From NCBI GenBank assembly GCA_050297535.1, contig JBNKSV010000011.1, positions 1-63,285 on the forward strand: a DNA stretch of 63,285 nucleotides, in the 5' to 3' direction. The notes under the pieces are model-generated. The model was not told the DNA's origin, did not search any database, and was given only the letters and a program-made list of their open reading frames with translations. Position 1 is the first letter of the stretch; each line of letters starts with the position of its first letter. Origin of the DNA: JAAGZL01 sp050297535 (GTDB taxonomy: Bacteria > Pseudomonadota > Gammaproteobacteria > Chromatiales > Chromatiaceae). Positions 1 through 8,109 of the stretch are shown here, piece after piece. The position numbers and the translations under genes are program-made.

Positions 1-1153
1 GCTGTTCAACGGCATTGATAGCCTCTGAAGAGGTATCAACCTGGGTGGCCAGACGATTAATCTGTTCCAGGGACTGCTCAACCACCTTACTGCCGCTATT
101 GGTCTGCTCGTTTGCCTCACTGGCGGAAGTGGCAGTACGTGCGATATTCGCGGCCACATCCTGTGCGGTAGCGGACATCTCGTTGATGGCGGTCGCAACC
201 ATCTCCGTCTCGGAACGCTGTTCTAGCAGGGCTCTGCTGGTTTGACTGGTAACTACCGACATCTCTTCCGAGGCAGTGGATAGCTGAGCGGTGATATCCG
301 ACATGCGTGTGATCATATCCAACAGCTTCATGCGCATCCCGTTGATGGCGCTCAACAACTCGCCTATCTCGTCATTACTGTCTACCTCAATCTCTTTGGT
401 CAGATCACCAGAGGCGATGACTATAGCCTTGCGCACGGATTTAACTAGCGACTTGGCGAACATCCAGCTAAACACCATGCCTATAACCAGACCTGCCGCC
501 GCCAAAATACTAAGCATGAACATGGCGGCGCGCTCGTGTTCCAATGCACTATCCGCGCTCTCGTCAGTGAACTTGGTTATCTCTTCCAACACAGAGACCA
601 AAGCCGAATCCAGCTTCTCGGTCTCCGCATCCATCTCATCCGCCAGCCTTTCCGCCTCGTGAACCTCTCCCTGTTGATACAACGCAAATACCTTATGGGC
701 ATGTTCCGCCAATACGTCATGTTGCGCCTCAATGGCCTTAAGCTTCTTATTCACCTTGGCAAACTCTTCCGCCTGTTTGCCGGACAGCTGCTCCATTAAC
801 TCGTTAATGAATGTCTCGGTCCGGCGCACTTCCTTAGTAATCTCCACACTTTTTTCATCAAAGGCCTTAACCGCCGCCTCAAAATGCGGCTTTTCTGCTG
901 CGTCCAGCTGCATAGATGCTCCATGATGCAGGGCGCTCTCAAATTTAATAGCCTGTTTCAGTTGCTGGGTGGTAATCGTTGTAATATTTTCGGTAAGCGG
1001 AATATCCTTCTCCGCTACAGAGGTAAGCTCCTTACCAATCTGATTCATTGCATATATGGCATAGCCCATACCAAGCATCATCAACGTTAGCAACAAGCCA
1101 GCGCAGGACATAAGTTTTGCTCTGAGAGACATATTCTTGAAAAAAGACGACAT
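1..1153 (-). CDS. Methyl-accepting chemotaxis protein, N-terminal part (3' end outside window)
   Basis: Chemoreceptor that senses a ligand and controls CheA through its cytoplasmic helical hairpin. The reverse strand is open from an ATG at 1153 to the window edge (about 384 codons), so the conserved signalling tip and stop are missing. Visible in order: a short cytoplasmic start, a first membrane helix at about residues 11-32, a helical periplasmic region to about 190, a second membrane helix (about 193-216), a HAMP segment containing GDLTKEI and NDEIGEL, then the start of the signalling domain with EMSATAQDVAANIA. The family call is firm; the ligand cannot be inferred. Its upstream region carries only a weak sigma-28-like sequence. 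It is transcribed leftward, away from ygiQ by 271 bp. Confidence 0.93.
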   Translation of the reverse strand, partial: MSSFFKNMSLRAKLMSCAGLLLTLMMLGMGYAIYAMNQIGKELTSVAEKDIPLTENITTITTQQLKQAIKFESALHHGASMQLDAAEKPHFEAAVKAFDEKSVEITKEVRRTETFINELMEQLSGKQAEEFAKVNKKLKAIEAQHDVLAEHAHKVFALYQQGEVHEAERLADEMDAETEKLDSALVSVLEEITKFTDESADSALEHERAAMFMLSILAAAGLVIGMVFSWMFAKSLVKSVRKAIVIASGDLTKEIEVDSNDEIGELLSAINGMRMKLLDMITRMSDITAQLSTASEEMSVVTSQTSRALLEQRSETEMVATAINEMSATAQDVAANIARTATSASEANEQTNSGSKVVEQSLEQINRLATQVDTSSEAINAVEQ

Positions 1154-1424
1154 GGCGATAACCTCGTTTCTTAATAAATGCCCGTTAAAACTAATCTCCC
1201 ACTGTATCGACTGCAGTTAAATATCCCTTTAATTTTTTGACATTTATCATTTTTTATATAATTTACTGCAAAACACCGCCATTACTACTTGCCGTATAAG
1301 GATAAATCCCACTAAGAACCATACATTAACCGCTGTGTTTATACGGTAATAATATATTAGATTAAAAATCACAATGCTGTATATGGAGATGGGTTACTAA
1401 TTCAGGCGTGTACCATCTTCAGTA

Positions 1425-3470
1425 CTACCGCTTGCGCCGTTTTATGCGCCTGGAGGTATCTGGCCTTGGGTTACGGACAGCACTACGTTCCTGACCATAT
1501 CTGCCACGAACACAAGCGCCTGCCGGTTGAAACGCAGGAACCAGATGTTTTTTGCCATTACCAATCAGATCGGCCCGCCCCATCTTTTTCAGGACCTCGC
1601 GCAGCAGCGGCCAATTCTCTGGATCGTGATAACGCAAAAAGGCCTTGTGCAGTCTGCGTTGCCTAGCACCACGAGCAGTAAAGACCTGTTCTGCTCCATA
1701 TCTCACCCTTTTTAGTGGGTTATGGCCACTGTGGTACATGGCCGATGCCAGTGCCAGAGGCGTAGGCAGAAACGCCTGTACCTGATCTGGACGGAAGTCA
1801 TTCTGTTTCAGCCACAGTGCCAGATTCAGCATGTCCTCGTCGCTGGTTCCCGGATGGGCGGCGATGAAATATGGGATCAGATACTGTTCCTTGCCCGCCT
1901 CTTTTGAGTACCTATCGAACAGCCTTTTGAATCTATCGTAGCTGTCTATACCAGGCTTCATCATCTTTTCTAGCGGTCCACGTTCGGTGTGTTCCGGTGC
2001 GATCTTAAGGTAACCGCCCACATGGTGACTCACCAGCTCTTTGATATATTCCTGGTCATGTACCGCCAGGTCGTAGCGCAGACCGGAGGCGATCAGTACC
2101 CGCTTGATCCCAGGTAGCCTACGAGCGTGTCGGTAGAGACTGATCAATGGCTGGTGATCGGTACCCATCTGTTTACAGATGTCAGGATAAACACAAGAAA
2201 ATCTGCGACAAGATGCTTCCGCCACTGAATCGCGGCAACGCAACCTGTACATATTCGCGGTGGGTCCACCCAGATCAGATATGATGCCGGTAAACCCGGG
2301 GACCGTATCGCGAATGGCCTCTATCTCCCGGATCACGGAGTTTTCCGACCGGTTCTGCACGATGCGTCCCTCGTGTTCGGTGATAGAACAAAAGCTACAG
2401 CCACCGAAACAACCGCGCATTATGTTGACAGAGAAACGGATCATCTCCCAGGCAGGGTTCCTGGCATCTCCATAGCCCGGGTGTGGCTTCCGGGTATAGG
2501 GCAGTTCGTAGATTCGATCCAGCTCTTTAGTTTCTAATGGAATGGGAGGTGGGTTGATCCAAACATCGCGCTTACCGTGGCGCTGCACTAATGGTCTGGC
2601 ATTGCCAGGATTTGTCTCCAGATGAAACACCCGAGAGGCGTGAGCGTAGACCAACTTATCATTCACCACCTGATCGTAAGACGGCAGACGCACCACGCAA
2701 TCGGAGCGGACGACACCATTGGTTTGCTGTCGGAGGCGCACTACATTATCACTACGTACATCCGGGTTAGAGGCATCAATCTCAACCCATTCCTTCGGCA
2801 GCTCGCCTCGCATAAAGGCGGTGCCGCGCACATCATTAATCTCACCGATCTGCTCACCTGCGGCCAAACGGTGCGCCACCTCAACAATAGCGCGTTCCCC
2901 ATTACCAAAGACCAACATATCCGCTTTGGAATCCAGCAAGATGGAACGGCGTACTTTATCCGACCAATAATCATAATGGGCAATGCGCCGCAGGCTGGCC
3001 TCAATACCACCGATGATTACCGGCATCCCTTTATAGGCCTCGCGCACACGTTGGGAGTAGACCACCACCGAGCGATCCGGCCGCTTGCCCGCCTCGCCCT
3101 CCGGGGTATAGGCGTCGTTGGAACGAATGCGCCGGTCTGACGTGTAGCGATTAACCATGGAATCCATGTTGCCTGACGTTACCCCGAAGAACAGGTTAGG
3201 CCTTCCTAAAACACAAAACGGATCGGCAGAATTCCAGTCTGGTTGGGCGATGATCCCAACCCGGAATCCTTGAGCCTCCAGCAAACGTCCGATCAGGGCC
3301 ATACCAAAGCTGGGATGATCCACATAGGCGTCCCCGGTAACGATGATGATATCGCAGCTATCCCAGCCCAGAGCCTCCATTTCTTGGCGCGACATGGGCA
3401 GGACCGGGGCTACCCCGAAACGCGCGGCCCAGTATTTGCGGTAGGAAAACAGATTTTTAGCAGACTGCAT
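1425..3470 (-). CDS. ygiQ: YgiQ-family radical SAM protein (UPF0313)
   Basis: Member of the YgiQ family of radical SAM proteins, whose cellular role is not established. The 681-residue product has the N-terminal cobalamin-binding-like region (VTGDAYVDHPSFGMALIGR) and, at mid-protein, the CFGGCSFC cluster motif (CxxxCxxC) that binds the 4Fe-4S cluster and SAM. It is followed by SEN and ISDLGGPTANMY, typical of the family. The C-terminus is basic (RRIKRRKR). The length is slightly below the usual 700-760. The ATG start lies in a 253-bp gap upstream of the divergent cheV genes, so it appears to be a single-gene unit. Function within the window is unlinked to its neighbours. Confidence 0.93.
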   Translation of the reverse strand: MQSAKNLFSYRKYWAARFGVAPVLPMSRQEMEALGWDSCDIIIVTGDAYVDHPSFGMALIGRLLEAQGFRVGIIAQPDWNSADPFCVLGRPNLFFGVTSGNMDSMVNRYTSDRRIRSNDAYTPEGEAGKRPDRSVVVYSQRVREAYKGMPVIIGGIEASLRRIAHYDYWSDKVRRSILLDSKADMLVFGNGERAIVEVAHRLAAGEQIGEINDVRGTAFMRGELPKEWVEIDASNPDVRSDNVVRLRQQTNGVVRSDCVVRLPSYDQVVNDKLVYAHASRVFHLETNPGNARPLVQRHGKRDVWINPPPIPLETKELDRIYELPYTRKPHPGYGDARNPAWEMIRFSVNIMRGCFGGCSFCSITEHEGRIVQNRSENSVIREIEAIRDTVPGFTGIISDLGGPTANMYRLRCRDSVAEASCRRFSCVYPDICKQMGTDHQPLISLYRHARRLPGIKRVLIASGLRYDLAVHDQEYIKELVSHHVGGYLKIAPEHTERGPLEKMMKPGIDSYDRFKRLFDRYSKEAGKEQYLIPYFIAAHPGTSDEDMLNLALWLKQNDFRPDQVQAFLPTPLALASAMYHSGHNPLKRVRYGAEQVFTARGARQRRLHKAFLRYHDPENWPLLREVLKKMGRADLIGNGKKHLVPAFQPAGACVRGRYGQERSAVRNPRPDTSRRIKRRKR

Positions 3471-3578
3471 ATAACTATCTAAGGAATATGATTCCTGTGA
3501 TGGATTCTCGATTTATCGCAGGCCAATCCATAGCGAACCATAGGTAAATTTAACCTAACAAACTCCAATCGCACGAAC

Positions 3579-3605
3579 TAAAGTTATCTCATAGCCTGCC
3601 GATAG
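3579..3605 (+). promoter_or_regulatory. Sigma-28 (FliA)-type promoter for the cheV pair
   Basis: The sequence TAAAGTTA, 11 bases, then GCCGATAG matches the flagellar sigma factor consensus (TAAAGTTT-N11-GCCGATAA) at 14 of 16 positions with exact spacing. The start would be near 3613, giving a leader of about 110 bases before the first cheV gene. Expression with the late flagellar genes would be expected for CheV. An imperfect dyad, TAGGT and ACCTA around an AT-rich centre, lies just upstream at 3541-3557. Confidence 0.75.
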
Positions 3606-3723
3606 ATCACTTGATGCTAGGAAACATGAGCATTTTGGCCAATAGTTGCAATATGTTAGCCCTGACAACCTGATCAGCATAGGCTAACACAAAAAAGTAT
3701 ACCCGATTACTGGAGAACTAAAG

Positions 3724-4680
3724 ATGGCAAATTTTATTCAGTCAGTAGATGACAGAACTAGGCTGGCAGGGACCAATAGATTAGAGGTTCTCCTTTTCAG
3801 TCTTGGCAAAGACAAGGTGACAGGGCGTGACGAGGTATTCGGGATAAATGTATTCAAGGTGAGGGAGGTCATGCATGTCCCTGAAATAACCCATGCGCCG
3901 GATATGCCTGAGAGTGTGGAAGGCATGGTAAGCCTGCGCGGCTCCATGGTGCCAGTTATCAATCTGCAGAGATTTTGCGGAGTAGATGCTGACGAGAAAC
4001 CCAAAATCCTTATGATCACAGAGTACAACAAAAATGTGCAGGGCTTCCTGGTCCACTCGGTGGACAATATTGAGAGGCTTGACTGGGATGAGGTAAAGGC
4101 GCCACCCGCGATGCTGGCCAGCCGCTTAGGCGGTCTCGTTACCGCAGTTGCCGAACTGCAAAACAAAAAACTGGTAATGATTATGGATGTTGAGAAAGTC
4201 CTGGCCGATACCGCAGGACTCTATGATGAAGAGACCCTTTACGACGGCATCAGAAAACATGAGAAGAGCGAAGGCCTGACTGTGCTGTTCGCCGATGATT
4301 CCATAGTTGCAAGGGACCAGATACAAAAGACTCTGGATCGCATGGGACTCAACTATATTGTGACCAAAAATGGTTCCGAGGCCTGGAAAAAGCTGAAGGA
4401 TATCGCCGACAAGGCCGATGTTACCGGACAAAACATAACTGAATACGTCAACATCATACTCACCGATGTCGAAATGCCGGAGATGGACGGATATGTTCTA
4501 ACCCGCAAGGTAAAGGCGGACCAGCGCTTCAAAGATGTTCCGGTAATCATGCACTCTTCTTTAACGGCGGAAGCCAACCAAGCCCTGGGAAAGGGCGTTG
4601 GCGCCGATGCCTATGTACCCAAGTTCAAGCCGCTGGAACTGTCGGCCATGCTTGAGCAGATGATTAATAAGCATCACTAG
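3724..4680 (+). CDS. cheV: Chemotaxis coupling protein CheV (first copy)
   Basis: CheV couples chemoreceptors to the CheA kinase through a CheW-like domain and adjusts coupling through phosphorylation of a receiver domain. The 318-residue product has the CheW-like domain at about 18-170 and a receiver domain at about 185-315, with acidic residues D191-D192 and the probable phospho-acceptor D248 in LTDVEMPEMDGYV. An ATG follows GGAGAA (4-5 bases away). A second cheV gene follows after 42 bp, so the two are probably co-transcribed from the sigma-28-type promoter at 3579. No cheA, cheY or cheZ is nearby, so these are stand-alone couplers for a system elsewhere. Confidence 0.95.
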   Translation: MANFIQSVDDRTRLAGTNRLEVLLFSLGKDKVTGRDEVFGINVFKVREVMHVPEITHAPDMPESVEGMVSLRGSMVPVINLQRFCGVDADEKPKILMITEYNKNVQGFLVHSVDNIERLDWDEVKAPPAMLASRLGGLVTAVAELQNKKLVMIMDVEKVLADTAGLYDEETLYDGIRKHEKSEGLTVLFADDSIVARDQIQKTLDRMGLNYIVTKNGSEAWKKLKDIADKADVTGQNITEYVNIILTDVEMPEMDGYVLTRKVKADQRFKDVPVIMHSSLTAEANQALGKGVGADAYVPKFKPLELSAMLEQMINKHH

Positions 4681-4722
4681 TACCCAACTAATGATAGGGA
4701 GCTTACCTCAAACGGATCGTAT

Positions 4723-5649
4723 ATGAATGAAGATCAAACAAAAGCCAGCATTGGGTCTAGCAACAGACTGGAGCTTTTACTGTTCCGCCTAAACGGCGAA
4801 CAACTCTTTGGCATTAATGTGCTAAAGATGCAGGAGGTAATCCCGTGCCCTCCACTTACACAAGTACCGCAGGCACATCCAACAATTATAGGTATCGCCC
4901 ATCTACGCGGCGTCACCATGTCGATCATTGACCTCTCCGCCGCCATTGGAAACAGACGCCTGACAAGCAACGAAAACAATCTCACCATAATCGCCGAGTT
5001 TAACCGCAGGATCCAGGGGTTTTTGATACGCAGCGTAGACAAGATAATCATACGTGACTGGAACGACGTACATCCACCACCAAAGGGCACAACCAGTAAA
5101 AGTTATATATCCGGAGTCATAGATGTAGATGGTGATCTGGTAGAGATACTGGATATTGAACGCATCCTGGTGGAAGTATTGGGCATAGACCCAAGTCTTC
5201 ATTCTATTGAAAAGGTTGACTCCAGCGACTACATAACATCCAGCCAACAGGTGTTGATTGTTGATGACTCAACCGTAGCCTTGAAACAGACCTCCCGCAC
5301 CCTGGACGAGATTAATGTGCCTCATATTTCAGCCAGAGATGGCGCAGAGGCATTAAAGATACTGAATGATTATCTATCCATAACAGACGCAAAAATCACT
5401 GGCCATATACCTATGGTTATTTCTGATATTGAAATGCCAAAGATGGATGGATATACCCTGGTGGAAAATATAAGAAAGACATCGGGACTGCATGATATAT
5501 ATATACTGCTACACACTTCCCTAAACGGCAGCATTAATGTTGAGATGGCAAAAAGGAGCGGCGCCAATGATATCCTGGAGAAGTTCGTCCCAGAAGAGCT
5601 AGCCGCAGCAGTAATAAGAGGGCTAACAGATGTGAATAGTAGAGACTAA
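4723..5649 (+). CDS. cheV: Chemotaxis coupling protein CheV (second copy)
   Basis: Second CheV-type coupler, 308 residues: CheW-like domain at about 10-155, receiver domain at about 175-305 with D181-D182 and the phospho-acceptor D235 in ISDIEMPKMDGYT. It has clearly diverged from the adjacent copy, for example a different C-terminal half of the receiver and a shorter insert in the CheW fold, so this is an old duplication rather than a recent one. The ATG has only a weak upstream GGGAG at longer spacing. The gene converges on fccB, with 154 bp between the stops. Confidence 0.94.
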   Translation: MNEDQTKASIGSSNRLELLLFRLNGEQLFGINVLKMQEVIPCPPLTQVPQAHPTIIGIAHLRGVTMSIIDLSAAIGNRRLTSNENNLTIIAEFNRRIQGFLIRSVDKIIIRDWNDVHPPPKGTTSKSYISGVIDVDGDLVEILDIERILVEVLGIDPSLHSIEKVDSSDYITSSQQVLIVDDSTVALKQTSRTLDEINVPHISARDGAEALKILNDYLSITDAKITGHIPMVISDIEMPKMDGYTLVENIRKTSGLHDIYILLHTSLNGSINVEMAKRSGANDILEKFVPEELAAAVIRGLTDVNSRD

Positions 5650-5766
5650 TAACTCCCAACTATACGTCACCATCCATCTGAATCTCTCAGCCTCTACTTC
5701 CTCGCAAGATATCAGTTCCTCGTACAAAAAAATCTGCCTAAACGTGGAAAAGCCACAGATTTCAGA

Positions 5767-5782
5767 GGGGCAAAAACGCCCC
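5767..5782. terminator. Possible hairpin between convergent cheV and fccB
   Basis: GGGGC and GCCCC form a short perfect stem around AAAAAC in the gap between two converging genes. There is no good T-tract on either side, so the assignment as a terminator rests mainly on position. Confidence 0.3.
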
Positions 5783-5803
5783 CCCTTCTAACACATGGAA
5801 TCC

Positions 5804-7102
5804 CTATCCGAAAATATCCGCCGTAATATTGTTATACCAGCTATAGGCATACTCCACTTCACGTCGCCTGGTTTCAGCAGACGCATCTATGGGAGACACA
5901 CCACCAGCCCCATCAACCGGCACAATCATGTTCCCTTCCTCATTAAGGCGGTATACGGAGGCAATCGAAATCCCATAATCCTTACCTACTAGGCTATAGC
6001 AGGCATTTACATAAGATGGCGCTCCGCCATCAGGATCACCTTGCAACATAGCAACCACAGCTGCAGCGCAAACCTTGGCCTGGGAATTGGCGGAATAGCC
6101 GGACTTTGGCATATCGCTGGCAATGCTGGCGTCACCGATGATATGGATATCCTTATGCCTGGTTGACTCAAAGGTCTTTTTGTTGACCGGACACCAGTCA
6201 CCCTCGACGACGTCAGCCATAAATGCGACCTTACCCGCTTTCTGCTCCGGAATAATATTGATAACGTCGCCCTTTACAACGGTTTTAGATCCGGTGGTAA
6301 CAGCCATTCCATGCGCACTAACCTTTACAACATTATTGTTATCAGCATCGGTTGTACCGCGCCATTCGATAAGTGAGTTGGCGCTACCGAAGCCATACAA
6401 ATCTGTCCATGCCTGTGTGAACAGTTCAAACTTGGCAAACCTTGGCTTGGCATCCAGGATGATAATCTTGGACTTGGGTTTATTGGCCTGCAGATACATA
6501 GCTATCTGGGAAGCACGCTCATATGGCCCAGGCGGACAACGGAAGGGATCAGATGGAGCCGCGATAATAACAGTACCACCGTCATTCATCGCCTCCAGTT
6601 GCTTGCGCAGAGTGACTGTTTGGGGACCTGCCTTCCAGGCGTGTGGAAGCTCCTCTGCCACCTTGGCGTCATACCCCTTGATGGTCTCCCACTTAAAATC
6701 AATACCAGGAGAAAGCACTGCACGATCATAGGTAAAGGCACCACTGCCCTGGGTCATAATCTGCTTCTTATCCGGATCTATGGCAGTAACGGTATCATGT
6801 ACCACATTCACCCCATGCTTTTTCAACCCTTCATAACCGAACATTATATCGTCCATGGTACGCACACCACTTAGGACCTCATTGCTCATATAACCGGTAA
6901 AGTAATTCTTGTTCCTCTCAATCAGGGTAACCTCTATGGATGGATCAAGCATGCGGATATACTTTGCAGCGGTCGCCCCCCCAGTGCCTCCGCCAACCAC
7001 AACTACTTTCCTGCTGGCGCCAAAAGCAAGCGCTGGAAATCCCGTGACCGCAACCGCAGTAGCGGACGCCAAAATAAAGTCTCGGCGTGTAACCTTAATC
7101 AT
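5804..7102 (-). CDS. fccB: Sulfide dehydrogenase (flavocytochrome c), flavoprotein subunit
   Basis: FAD subunit of flavocytochrome c sulfide dehydrogenase, which oxidises sulfide in the periplasm and passes electrons to its cytochrome subunit. Start set at the ATG at 7102, which follows GGAGG at 7 bases; an earlier in-frame ATG at 7174 lies inside fccA and is unlikely. The N-terminus has a twin-arginine signal (TRRDFILA), expected for a cofactor-loaded export substrate. The FAD-binding VVVGGGTGG follows at about residues 34-42. C189 in RCPPGPYER and C368 in NACYS sit where the family has its redox-active disulfide. It ends with the FCSD C-terminal region. It overlaps fccA by 8 bp, as expected for a translationally coupled pair. 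Confidence 0.95.
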   Translation of the reverse strand: MIKVTRRDFILASATAVAVTGFPALAFGASRKVVVVGGGTGGATAAKYIRMLDPSIEVTLIERNKNYFTGYMSNEVLSGVRTMDDIMFGYEGLKKHGVNVVHDTVTAIDPDKKQIMTQGSGAFTYDRAVLSPGIDFKWETIKGYDAKVAEELPHAWKAGPQTVTLRKQLEAMNDGGTVIIAAPSDPFRCPPGPYERASQIAMYLQANKPKSKIIILDAKPRFAKFELFTQAWTDLYGFGSANSLIEWRGTTDADNNNVVKVSAHGMAVTTGSKTVVKGDVINIIPEQKAGKVAFMADVVEGDWCPVNKKTFESTRHKDIHIIGDASIASDMPKSGYSANSQAKVCAAAVVAMLQGDPDGGAPSYVNACYSLVGKDYGISIASVYRLNEEGNMIVPVDGAGGVSPIDASAETRRREVEYAYSWYNNITADIFG

Positions 7103-7715
7103 CTTTTGCCTCCCCCGCTTTGTAATAATCGCTGCTGGCATAGAAATCGGCGACGGCCTGAAGATCATCGACACTCAGTTCTTTCAGCTTCTTAACCATC
7201 TTCTTCAGATCTTTTAATCTTATGGCGTGTACATTCAGGGCGGAGAAATCATGCATACTGTTAAGGAGATATGGCTTCCACTGGCCGCGCAGAATAATTT
7301 CACCAATATCCAGATCTTCATGACACTTCTTGCAGGTGTCTTGGTGGATCTTAGCACCCCTGGCAACCATTGCCTCATCCACCTGTTGTTGAGGAGTTAT
7401 TCGATTCTTGGCCGCAAAATACTCTGCCAAAAGTTCAATTTCTTTATCGCTAAAACCATTTGCTATGCGCCCCATAATGGTCGAATAACGGCCTCCAGAC
7501 CTATACCTATCCATGATATCTGCAAAACTGCCCTTATCCACACCGGCGATTGATGGAATCGCCGGACCGAGGCTGTTGCCATCAGGCCCGTGACAACCCA
7601 CGCAATTATTTGCCAGCATTTGTGCAGACGCCCCAGCAAGCGCCACAGGTACAAGGCCAAAACAAGCAACTAACAAGACGACCATAGTCGCACTACACTT
7701 TCTTTTACACCTCAT
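7095..7715 (-). CDS. fccA: Sulfide dehydrogenase, dihaem cytochrome c subunit
   Basis: Cytochrome subunit of flavocytochrome c sulfide dehydrogenase. The ATG at 7715 is chosen because GGAGAG precedes it closely and it gives a normal signal peptide (basic start, hydrophobic stretch, VALAGA cleavage-like site). The 206-residue product has two haem-binding motifs, CVGCH at 38-42 and CKKCH at 128-132, so it is the dihaem form. It precedes and overlaps fccB. The upstream region (7716-7900) has a half-conserved match (TGTAAC at 7796) to the palindrome found upstream of the DUF4242 gene near 57 kb; any regulatory link is a guess. Confidence 0.93.
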   Translation of the reverse strand: MRCKRKCSATMVVLLVACFGLVPVALAGASAQMLANNCVGCHGPDGNSLGPAIPSIAGVDKGSFADIMDRYRSGGRYSTIMGRIANGFSDKEIELLAEYFAAKNRITPQQQVDEAMVARGAKIHQDTCKKCHEDLDIGEIILRGQWKPYLLNSMHDFSALNVHAIRLKDLKKMVKKLKELSVDDLQAVADFYASSDYYKAGEAKDD

Positions 7716-7901
7716 TTTCTCTCCTCTCCGAAAACAATTTCTTATATGAAACACAGGTTGTATTTCGCTATCCAGTAATTGCGAATTAAATTCTATGTAA
7801 CCACTATGACAACTCTAATTCAAAACATAAATAGGAATATTATTCCGCAACAGGATCAATAACCAATCCGTTTTCTGGCTGATTCTTCAACACACTACAC
7901 A

Positions 7902-7919
7902 TATAGGATTTATCCTACA
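7902..7919 (+). promoter_or_regulatory. GacA/UvrY-like 18-bp dyad upstream of the small RNA
   Basis: TATAGG-N6-CCTACA is an 18-bp inverted repeat with the size and symmetry of the GacA/UvrY/LetA activator site (consensus TGTAAG-N6-CTTACA); read on the minus strand it is TGTAGG-N6-CCTATA. It lies about 50-70 bp upstream of the possible starts of the GGA-rich transcript. Assignment is by resemblance and position; gacA is not in the window. Confidence 0.45.
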
Positions 7920-7926
7920 AACGATA

Positions 7927-7954
7927 TTGAATTATCCGATACAACAAATATGCT
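7927..7954 (+). promoter_or_regulatory. Sigma-70-like promoter for the small RNA
   Basis: TTGAAT, 16 bases, TATGCT, predicting a start near 7961. A second possible -10 (TATATA, 7968-7973) would give a start near 7980. Both lie between the dyad at 7902 and the GGA-rich stretch. Confidence 0.4.
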
Positions 7955-7960
7955 TTACTA

Positions 7961-8092
7961 CTAACCTTATATACAGGCAAGCCAAGTGAAGGCGAATGGA
8001 AGAGGGAAATAGACAAGGCCCAGGACGGGGAGAATGGAAGCACCACAAGGACCACGCCGCGCTGTCAAAGACAGTGCGGCGTTTGCTTTTTG
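7961..8092 (+). ncRNA. Candidate CsrB/RsmY/RsmZ-type small RNA that would sequester CsrA/RsmA
   Basis: CsrB-type RNAs titrate the translational regulator CsrA (RsmA) through many GGA motifs and are switched on by the GacA/UvrY response regulator. Between 7998 and 8051 there are six GGA motifs (7998, 8005, 8023, 8029, 8036, 8049), five of them in the preferred A(N)GGA context, next to a 12-bp terminator stem and downstream of a GacA-like dyad and a promoter-like sequence. The predicted size, about 110-130 bases, is that of RsmY/RsmZ. No convincing protein gene reads in this direction between 7755 and 8110; the long plus-strand frame here runs into the antisense of the next gene. The start is uncertain by about 20 bases. 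This explains the otherwise gene-free 394-bp gap 7716-8109. Confidence 0.55.
8055..8091 (+). terminator. Strong intrinsic terminator, plus strand
   Basis: A 12-bp stem (8055-8066 with 8070-8081, one G-U pair) with an AAA loop is followed by TTTGCTTTTT. The T-rich side exists only on the plus strand, although both flanking genes are on the minus strand. It therefore ends a plus-strand transcript, the candidate small RNA. Confidence 0.8.
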
Positions 8093-8109
8093 AGGCCCAT
8101 ATAAAAATA

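Noticed and set aside
1208..1236. Sigma-28-like sequence upstream of the chemoreceptor, minus strand (TAAAGGGA, 12 bases, GTCGATAC)
   Set aside because: Spacing is one base too long and both boxes deviate from the consensus; kept only as a remote possibility.
2741..3010. Minus-strand 89-residue frame inside ygiQ
   Set aside because: Overlaps the conserved ygiQ frame in another register; no family features.
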